Of a stretch of DNA of 64,000 nt, positions 55,932 to 64,000 are shown piece after piece. The notes under the pieces were generated by a model. The model was not told the origin of the DNA. It saw only the letters and a program-made list of their open reading frames with translations, and made no database searches. The stretch lies in NCBI RefSeq assembly GCF_030272615.1, contig NC_081413.1, positions 143,566,476 through 143,630,475 of the forward strand, written 5' to 3'. The translations under genes and the position numbers were made by a program. The first letter of the stretch is position 1. Each line of letters starts with the position of its first letter. Source of the stretch: Cryptomeria japonica. Its lineage: Eukaryota; Streptophyta; Pinopsida; Cupressales; Cupressaceae.

Positions 55932-57461
55932 CTAATCTTGTGAATGATTCAATCTCACATACCTAGGAGTCCTCTGACTCTCCGTTCCTCTTCCTTGTTC
56001 TTCAGTCATTTTAGAATTCTCTGATACTGCCGGAGTAACTGGTTCAACACTTTGTTCCGGTAAAGGTGCTACCGATTTAGATATAATCATTTCCACTACC
56101 GGTTCCTTCTCATAAACTCTGATTTGACTTCTGTTCAGCTCATCTACTTTGACATTAGCACTGTCCACAATTCTCTGCAATCTCTTGCTATAACATCTAT
56201 ATGCTTTGCTTTCATTAAAATAACGAAGAAATATATCTTCATCACATCTAGGATCAAATTTCCCAATGATATCATGTCTCCTGATATAACATTTACTACC
56301 AAATATTCTGAAATACTTAACTATAGGTGTATTGCCAAACCATAATTCATAAGGGGTCTTACCGGTTTCTCCTTTGATATGTACTCTATTGAATGTATAA
56401 ACCGTTGTGCTCACTGCTTCTCTCTAGTAGATATGAGGTAGACTAGCTTCCATCATCATTGTTCTAGCAACATCCAAGATAGTTTTGTTCTCCCTTTCCA
56501 TAACTCCATTCTATTGAGGTGTCTGAGGAGCAGAAAATTATCTTTTTATACTATGCTTCTCACAAAAGTTATTAAATTCACCGGATGTGAATTCTCCACC
56601 ATGATCTGACCTCAAACATTTAATCTTCAATCTTGTCTTAGTTTCCACTTTAGCCTTAAAGATTTTAAACTTTTCAAATGCCTTAGATTTTTCTTTTAGA
56701 AAAGTAACCCACATCATTCTAGAATAATCATCAATGATTAGCATGAAATATCTATCACCTTGAAAACTTTTAACTCTAGCAGGGCCATACAAATCAGTAT
56801 GAATAAGATCAAGAACATCATTTGATTTATCTTGTATACTCCTAAAAAAGGTTCTGACCTATTTACCCATTTGACATTCTTTACATACCAGATTATAGGG
56901 ATTCATAATCTTAGGTATATCCCTAACTGCTTTAGTTGAACTGATCTTTACAATGCAATCAAAATTCACATGACACAACCTTTTATGCCATAGCCAACTC
57001 TCATCAATATGTGTAATCAAACTTATCTTCTCATCGGAATTCAAATGAAACATGTTACCTTTTGTCTGTGTATCAGTTGCAATATCCAAACGAGATCTGT
57101 TAATGATTTTGTATTTTTCATCCTTGAACTATAATTGAAATCCCTTATCCACCAATTGTCCTACACTCAAAAGATTATGCCTTAAACCTTCAACATAATA
57201 AACATTGTTAGTATTGTTCTTACCATCCAATTATAAAGTTCCCTTTCCTTTGATCATACATGTTTTGTCATCTCCAAATCTAACTAGACCGCCATCAAAT
57301 TCTTGCAAAGATAGAAACTTCCCTTTATCTTCAGTCATATGATGTGAACAACCACTACCAATTACCCATTCATCCTTGTCTTCAATTTTAGTAGCAAGTG
57401 CCTTCTCTTCAGGTACATTCTCTTCTAGTACCAGATCATCTTCCTTGATAGCCAGGAACAC
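55932..57461 (-). pseudogene. Copia-2 protease and integrase, broken
   Basis: Protease: WVIGSGCSHHMTED near 57,365, in which the catalytic Asp of the D-S-G motif is Gly. Integrase: HHCC region with WHKRLCHVNFD and CKECQMGK (57,030-56,860), then FLKEKSKAFEKFK, RSDHGGEFTSGEF (56,600), and NGVMERENKT-like text near 56,510 after stops. The tail continues to 55,932 with WFGNTPIVKYFRIFGSKCY. At least four stops interrupt it. Confidence 0.85.
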
Positions 57462-57539
57462 CCATTCCTTTCCATTGCCAGAACCACTAGCAGAGTCTTT
57501 TGCCGATTCATCATCAGAATCAGTAATGCTTTCCTCATT

Positions 57540-58543
57540 CGCTATGTAGCATGACTTGTCTCTATTTTTCCTATACTTATACTTGTTTTGATATCCAGGG
57601 TTAGGTTTAAATGTTCTTTTAACTCTTTCTTCAAATCTTGAATTCCTTTAAGGACATCTAGATGCAAAATGGCCAATCTTATTACATGCAAAACATTTAA
57701 AACATGCTTTTCCTTCATACTTACTTCATACCGGTCCTTTAGGTACTCTTCTAGAAAATAGTGCTTCAAGTTTCTCAAACTCATCATCTTCTCTCTTCAT
57801 ATCTTCTAATTCCTTTGCATATAAGGCTTTCCAATCTTGCTTACCAGTTGCAGTTGTAGATGCATGAAAAGTAGGTTCAGTCTTCACAGCCCCAAAAGGT
57901 CCAGATTCTTCAAGCTTAAAAGAAGATAGTTCCCAACCAAGGTATCTCTGTTGACAGATATATTAGCCATTGTTCTCAACTCATTAATAATAGTAGCCTT
58001 CATTTTGTAAGACGGTGGTAGGGCTCTCAAAACTTTAGAAACAATTTTATCTTCGCTCAGAGTTCCACCACAACATTGTATTCCCATAACAATCTCATTT
58101 ACCCTTTCCATGAATGTAGTAATCCTTTCATCTTCTTCCATCTTCAGGTTTTCATATCTCACTCGATAACCATCAAGTTTAGCAATCTTTACTACAGGGT
58201 CACCTTTATTAAGAGTCTCCAACTTATCCCATATAGCCTTTCGAGATGATTTATTGGTTAATCCCATTATTTGTTGTTCAAAAAGTGCACACAAGAGAGA
58301 TTCTCTTGCTCTACAATCGTTCTCAAGCTCCTTATCTAGGTTTGTCGAAGGAGGATTGCCCGATGCCAGATTATACGGTGTGACACCATTCTGTGTGATC
58401 TCCCAAATTTCCTTGCCAAGACATCTCAGATGAGTCTCCATTTGAATCTTCCATACTGTGTAATTTGTTCCATCAAGCCTAGGAATATCTCGTCGAAAGA
58501 TAGCTCCAGATGAACTGGATGAATTTGAACTATTAGTCGCCAT
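57540..58543 (-). pseudogene. Copia-2 gag, broken
   Basis: The frame begins MATNSSNSSSSSGAIFRRD, then RLDGTNYTVWKIQMETHL, the start of a copia UBN2-type gag, and runs 219 residues to a frame break at about 57,900. In another frame a CCHC knuckle follows near 57,680 (CFACNKIGHFASRC). The gag capsid part is well kept; the whole cannot be translated in one frame. Confidence 0.85.
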
Positions 58544-58587
58544 AGGATCTTCCTCAAGCGGTTAAGCTTTCTGCAAAGAGGACCAAA

Positions 58588-58601
58588 GCTCTCATACCAA
58601 T
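58588..58601 (-). other. Copia-2 primer binding site
   Basis: ATTGGTATGAGAGC on the coding strand next to the 5' LTR, one or two changes from TGGTATCAGAGC. Confidence 0.85.
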
Positions 58602-59839
58602 TGTTAGACAGTTCAAATAATTGGAAGACAACTGAGAGGGGGGGGGGGGTAATCAATTGTCACAGATTAATGGAACCATTAACAATTAAAACTTTAATAC
58701 CGGAACCCAAAACATTAATAGCAGAATGCTTAAACCAAATACCAGAATATCAGTTAAACCAATTAAGCATAAACAATAATCACAGAATAAATACCATCCA
58801 TATGACACCAATATTTGTACGTGAAAAACTCGGTAAAGGGAAAAACTATGGTGGGAAGCCTACCCAGAGTCAGATAATACTTCTGTAGCAAGTATGTGAG
58901 TTACGATTGAGGGGCATGCCCTTGCAGGATAGCCAACAACCTAGAGTGCACATCACAAAAGCAGTCTCACTAAACACATAGAAATCCAGACTACAATCTG
59001 GAGAAGTGTTGAACTACAAAAGATAGCATCTCCCATGCCTGAGTACAGTTCCGGTTAAGCTCAATACTGGAGGACTAAATCCTCTTACATAAACCCAATT
59101 CAATCTCCAATGATCGATCAAATCCTCTTCCTGAATGATATTACATTATTCACAAATTACATCCCATGACCATGACCTCTAACATAACCATGCTGATCTA
59201 CAATGAGATCTTACATCTATATATACAAACCCTCGACCATAAACAATTAGGTCGGCCACCAGATAATAAACTAATTACATAATTACAAACCATGTCGGCC
59301 TTAGACCAAATAAATAACATCCAACACATAAGACATCTCGGAAACACATCGAGAGGTCCAATCTACATGTTACATTAAAGCCGGTCCATAACCTAGATCA
59401 ACCGGGACCCAGTATAGGTCCACACGCTACAACAATGATGTCCATCCGCCATGTCTCAAACATGATCACCAACAACATCTTGAAACTCCACCAGAAGCTG
59501 CACCAACACCACTTATGCAATTCATCAAAGATCTTCATCAAAAGCTCTGTCAGTGAAACCCTTGCCGAAACCATAAACCAAGCTTCTAAGCAAACATGAT
59601 AGCATCCGATCACCAGACCAAAACCAACTGACTGAATATGAGCATGAGTATCATGAACAAGCCAATTCCATCACCAAATCATAACGGAGCCTACTAGATC
59701 ATGCCGGATCCAAATCAACTAGAAACCACTCAACCTACTGGGACCAGAAGGGTGCCGGTAAAGCATCCAAACAACTAGTGTTGGCATCAATGAAAAAACA
59801 TCAATGCAACACATAATCAATTCCACCAAATGGCCAACA
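58602..59839 (-). repeat. Copia-2 5' LTR
   Basis: 1,238 bp, pairs with 52685-53918 end to end. It contains a run of 12 G at 58638-58649 where the other copy has 16. It is flanked on the right by ATCAT and then gypsy gag. Confidence 0.93.
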
Positions 59840-59844
59840 ATCAT

Positions 59845-60517
59845 GACTATGAGGATAGGAGGTATCATAAGAATGATCTTGGATATTGCCCCCAAATCTG
59901 ACACGGGGTCTCCTTGTGTCATGATTTTGAATGTTCCCTTGAGTGTAATTGTATGCATTGGTATGATCTTGGGTGTTATCATGAGCATGTGTATTGGCAA
60001 TTCTTCTCTATGGGAAAGGATGACCATGGGGTTGTTCATGAGAGTTCCTAGCAAAGTTGGTGTTAGTATGGGTGCTGGTAGCTTCTAGTTTTTGAAATAA
60101 GGATGAGGGTGACTTAGGCACGAAATGTTCTCTTCTATTACCACCATTATGTCCTCTAGGATTTTCATTTGCTTGATTCATTTGATTAGGATCCTCCTCT
60201 AGAATTTGTGACATATTAAAATCATGAGGTAGCCTTATTCCACTTTGTGCCATGACTTGAAAGAAGTATTGTCTATCTCTTCTCGTGATTTCTTCAACCA
60301 ATCTATTGAACCTTGGATCTAGTATATTCTCTTAAATGTCTACGAAAGTGATAGATGCATTGTCATTATCATTGTTAATCTCATTGTCTAGTATATTCTT
60401 GTGACTCTCAAATGGGTTGTAAAATTCATCTCCATCAAACTCATAAGTACTCATGTTGAGAGATCTTAGAGCTTCCTCAACTTCTCTTCTAAACCTTTGG
60501 GAACAAGTTTTAACCAT
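59845..60517 (-). pseudogene. Gypsy gag, N-terminal part
   Basis: The likely start is MVKTCSQRFRREVEEALRS at 60,517, followed by an acidic stretch and, after a TAA near 60,332, RFNRLVEEITRRDRQYFFQ and a basic Asn/Arg-rich region down to 59,845. The wording continues across copia-2 into the part at 52,684. The stop and at least one frame change make it inactive. Confidence 0.75.
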
Positions 60518-61640
60518 GAACAAAACCTTGACTAGAAATGAGAGATGGAAGAAAATGTGAAGACTATGGAAGATCAAGAAGGAATATGAGATGAAATGAA
60601 TCTAGGGTTGTCTTGCAATGTCCAAAAAGTGTAAGTCCAAGATAAGTGTGATCTAAAGTAAGGTGTGTCTTCCAAAGAGATGATAGATCTCTTGATGAGG
60701 TAAGTTGACCTTGAATAAAGAGGATCAAGTGGGACCCTAAGGTGAAAGATCTGACGCGGGCACCACCTAATGATATGTTGTAGTATGTTTGCAAGATATG
60801 TCGAGGACCACAAAGCAACCTTTTGACTCTAGCTTGAAAGATGTGTTTTTGCAAATGAAAATGATTGAAAATGGGAGATAAGGTTAATGACTGATTGACT
60901 AAAGATGAAGCTCTAAAGGAAGCTTCCTTATCGGCTCTTTTGATCTCAAAACCTAAGCATGCTTTCCTTGACAACTTTTGCAAAAGTTTCTTCTCTGAAA
61001 CACAGACGTGGTACTACTTTGCGCAGACATGATTTTCCTTATGACTGATAATTATTTTATGCACAAATGTGACTTTAAGCAACCTAGACACAATTTAAAA
61101 TCACAGGCATAGTTTTATATGTCACAGACGCGATTTCAGTTGTTTCTGACAATGTTCACTCTCTGATACACAAATGCGTTTCTGCTATGCGTAGATGCAG
61201 TTTCTCAACACAGACACAGATTTAACTATCAGAGATGCGGTTCTGAGAAAAATTTCTAAATTTGTCCAAATATGTAATTGTTGAATGTGACCAAATCTTG
61301 ATGTTGAATGCCTTGTGCCAAGAAAACACACCAAACAATGAAGACACAATGTCAAACAAGTGTTTTGTCAAAGATGTTATATCTATGTTCAAAAGATTTC
61401 CATTGGTATAGCACAAATTAAAGACACTTGAAAACATGCACAACCTAGGCTGGAAATAGAAACCATTCAATGGGGCCCCCGCGACATAGAAATACCTCAA
61501 ACAAGCGGACAACTAGAGATTCTGGTAGCACTGGCTCCCCCACCATGACACTCACTTCTTGGGCATACCAGATTCTCTTACCTAAAAAGACCAAAGATCA
61601 AATGAGGGATTCTTGTCTTAATATGAAAAGGGTAGATGAG
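60518..61640 (-). other. Gypsy 5' leader with degenerate tandem repeats
   Basis: Untranslated leader upstream of gag. Between about 60,990 and 61,260 a short phrase such as CACAGACGCGATTT recurs many times at roughly 20-35 bp intervals, heavily degenerate. A 139-codon minus-strand frame at 60,564-60,983 has no known domain and I do not support it as a gene. The LTR expected further right is not visible because another element begins at 61,644. Confidence 0.5.
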
Positions 61641-61643
61641 GGG

Positions 61644-62797
61644 TGTTGGAATCAATGAACACTGAGAGGAGGGGGTGAATCAATGTTCTGCAATTAAATT
61701 TTTTTTAACCTGATTCCTTAACTACTGAATACAACTAAATAAAATCAAAGTGCAGAAATTGAAAGCAAATAACCACAAAACTATAGCACCAAAATTTTTA
61801 CGTGGAAACCCAGAAAGGGAAAAAACACGATGGGATTGGAACCCACAATATTATAATACTGTGATCAGGAGTATAATAATATTACAAGAGGGGAATGCAC
61901 ATGCATTTAGGCACACTGCCTAGAGCTCACTGCTCAATTACAAAGAGGGCTACAACCCGAAGGAAGGCTCACTGCCTTACAAGTGATTACAAATAAGAAC
62001 AATAATTTTTGAACTGAATAGTAGCATCTACAAATGCCAAAAAATAGTTCCAGTTAAGCTCAATTAGTCTTCTACCTCTGTTCTGTTTTGCTGCTCTGTC
62101 ATATACCAGAGCACAAAAATCTTCAATCACACTCATAAAACTTCGCACAATCGCTCATAAGATCTTCCCATACACACATCTCATCACATCACACACCAAA
62201 ATGCTCAAATGAATTGGTCTTATATATCCGCATCAACAAAATAAATCAATTTCCATGTCCGCTTCCAAAACCACATAACACGCAATATGAAAGGTGTAAC
62301 CATAAGTCGGTTCAATTCGATTACCAATCCATATGTGGACCCAAACAAATTGATAATAAGATTCCCACATGTCAACTCAATTGCCTCGAACTCGAAACCA
62401 ATCACCGAAACCTTCCCAAAGATTCTGCATAGCACGTTACACCAAAATAACTTCGTTCTTCCTGAATTACCGGTTATCAGATCTTCAATCTTGCATGAGA
62501 ATAAATAGCGAAGGAAAGGATTGCGAATCTAGATGCCTCAGACATCTAACCATCTAACTCTTTCACCCCAACCAAAACTATGCAACCAAAATGGAGATCT
62601 GCACAATGTATCCATACTCTACCGCATACTATATTCCACCTTCTAGACTTAATCATAAATGAATATCAAACTTCCCAAACTTTCGGTAGAAAAAATACGC
62701 ATATATCGAATACAATATCTAATTGAGTTGTCATCGATGACAAGCCAAAACATTTTTGATGCACAAATCTCTACCAGTACAGTGTCTCTTGCCAACA
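61644..62797 (-). repeat. Copia-3 3' LTR, about 1.15 kb
   Basis: It starts TGTTGGAATC and ends GCCAACA on the plus strand. ATCTCCCCCTTTGGCATTGATG follows, the complement of a purine tract, and this same arrangement and wording occur beside the copia-2 3' LTR (53,919 on). It shares the ACTGAGAGG-G(n)-TGAATCA and ACGTGGAAACCC-like blocks with copia-2 LTRs, so the two are related lineages. The partner LTR lies outside the window. Confidence 0.8.
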
Positions 62798-64000
62798 ATC
62801 TCCCCCTTTGGCATTGATGGCAACACTTGATGAAAAATGACATTGTAGCTGAAAAACTTCAAAATTGAAACAAATCAATAAATCAATAGGCTCAATAAGC
62901 CACCCTTCAGAATGTACATCATTTTTCATACCTCTCTGTCCCCCTTTGACAAGAATGCCAAAGATAGGTATCTACCAAAATTTATATACAAGGGTATACT
63001 ATCTTACATGAATTTAAAGATATTTGCAAAAATGGTCTTTAGGGATCGCAAGTGGTCATCCCAACCTTTCTTCAAATTCGCAAAAATATTGATGAGAGCA
63101 CTAAAAAGATAAGCACGCATCTCTGCTCCTCTGAGATCTTCCAGAACACTCTTATTCAAAGCATTCATAGCATCCTACTGACTTCTCAACAATGTATCCA
63201 GCCAGGGAGTTATCAAATTTTAGAGTTCTCCCACTTTGCCAACTATTCTATCCTTTTCTGATTAAGGATCTTGATTTTGTCCAGTAGAGCCATCACCTAT
63301 GCTTAAAAATTACTAGAAAAAATTGATTGAGGGGCATAAGATTGAGAAATATTGACTAATTTTCCCTCACATTCTTTGATCTTCTTATCAATTTCAACTG
63401 TAAACTTAGGCAAAATAAGAAATGACTTATCTTATTGCCTTCATCTAATGCATCTTGAATAGTCTTCAAACCACTAGTCAAACTAAATCTATCGCCTTCA
63501 ATCATTTTCAAAACTGTCCTTACCTGCATGGCATTGAATTGTTTAAGGATCTTTGCATCAACCACTTTCTCCAAGGATACAATATGATAATCTGCTGCCT
63601 TCAACATACTCCTCAACTTATCAGAGGGTGATTCTGCAGTGTCTTGCTTGAAGGATGGAAAAATATTCTCCAACACATCTGTCACCATGGATATCAATTC
63701 TTTGTCCTCTGAATGATATTTCAATAAGTCCTCACTTGCCTTGGCTTATGCAAGAGCTACAAGTTTCAGTGCTTGGACCAGAGATAGAGAATTAAGATCA
63801 ATAGGTCCTTGGGTGAGATCTGTGTTTGTGATAATATGTTTCCCTTTGTCCATAACGTCTCTTGCCGTTGGAACCTATTCAATCTTGTTTCCATCTGTCT
63901 CCTTCTCTGCCTCTTCAACTTTCTCTACATCTTTACCCTTTTCATCTCTAACTTCGTCAACTGCCTTTTCAGATTCAACATTTGTCACCAGAGGATTCTT
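62798..64000 (-). pseudogene. Copia-3 region before the 3' LTR with a decayed extra ORF
   Basis: Minus strand. From the window edge the frame reads Glu/Lys-rich text (KAVDEVRDEKGKDVEKVEE), a TAG near 63,877, then GPIDLNSLSLVQALKLVAL, a TAA near 63,750, and LLKYHSEDKELISMVTDVLENIFPSF on to 63,356. It is predicted helical, with no RT or RNase H signature. Its place between pol and LTR suggests the extra post-pol ORF found in some copia lineages (Sirevirus-like), but I see no membrane segment or other feature that would tell its function. Confidence 0.5.

Larger units (their letters stand above)
52680..59844 (-). mobile_element. Copia-2: Ty1/copia element inserted in gypsy gag
   Basis: LTRs 52685-53918 (3', 1,234 bp) and 58602-59839 (5', 1,238 bp) begin TG and end CA on both strands. 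The target duplication ATCAT is perfect (52680-52684, 59840-59844). Primer site and purine tract are in place. The domain order gag, protease, integrase, RT, RNase H is complete but split by many stops and shifts. LTR divergence is well above that of copia-1, so it is older. It lies in the same orientation as the gypsy host. Confidence 0.95.
47810..61640 (-). mobile_element. Ty3/gypsy element, nested with other elements and internally deleted
   Basis: Minus strand order: leader (about 61,640-60,520), gag start (60,517 on), interruption by copia-2 (59,839-52,685), rest of gag with zinc knuckle, protease (to about 50,417), interruption by a plus-strand LTR element, then an integrase C-terminus (48,885-47,810). 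RT, RNase H and the integrase core are absent. LTRs were not identified; the 5' side is cut by another copia LTR at 61,644. Stops and shifts are scattered through the coding parts. Confidence 0.8.

Noticed and set aside
60564-60983. 139-codon minus-strand frame upstream of gypsy gag
   Set aside because: No domain, lies in the leader, composition unlike the true gag; most likely chance.

Overview
The window reads as nuclear DNA of a seed plant with a large, repeat-packed genome, most likely a conifer or other gymnosperm. The reasons are a 6.4 kb intron full of old retrotransposon LTRs, only one ordinary protein gene in 64 kb, nested Ty1/copia and Ty3/gypsy elements of very different ages, and long AT-rich stretches with no coding signal. 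The species cannot be fixed from the sequence alone.

Layout. 1-3.5 kb: LTR-like sequence with a GC-rich minisatellite, then AT-rich DNA. 3.6-9.7 kb, minus strand: a nearly full-length but broken plant L1-type LINE (ORF1 with zinc knuckle; ORF2 with endonuclease, reverse transcriptase and zf-RVT tail), itself hit by a 164 bp MITE-like insert. 10.74-18.90 kb, plus strand: the one convincing host gene, a two-exon RING-H2 ubiquitin ligase of the zinc-ribbon/RING (CIP8/RDUF-like) kind. Its intron carries a plus-strand LTR and several minus-strand LTRs of one family, giving a large inverted repeat, plus a cluster of tandem duplications. 20.34-25.59 kb, minus strand: a very young copia element with 208 bp LTRs that differ at one base, a perfect 5 bp target duplication, unusual TA...TA LTR ends, and one amber codon as its only visible break. 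25.6-46.4 kb: no host gene seen. It contains short non-autonomous hAT elements with matching terminal repeats and an 8 bp target duplication, a C-terminal hAT transposase remnant, a tRNA-related SINE remnant, LTR-like AT-rich blocks, and a decayed hAT (DUF659-type) transposase with a recognisable intron. 47.8-64 kb: a minus-strand gypsy element whose gag is split by a 7.2 kb copia element (1.23 kb LTRs, ATCAT target duplication), whose pol is mostly deleted beside a plus-strand non-autonomous LTR element carrying a 41 bp minisatellite, and whose 5' side is abutted by a third copia element that runs out of the window.

How the parts relate. Apart from the RING ligase the genes are transposon genes. 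The order of events can be read from the nesting: gypsy first, copia-2 and the minisatellite-bearing element into it, a later deletion removing gypsy RT-integrase together with the start of that element, and the 20 kb copia element as the most recent arrival. I found no CRISPR array, rRNA, functional tRNA, operon or unknown multi-gene system. The most unusual items are the TA-ended young copia element, the hAT family with a possible autonomous source nearby, and the inverted LTR cluster inside the ligase intron.
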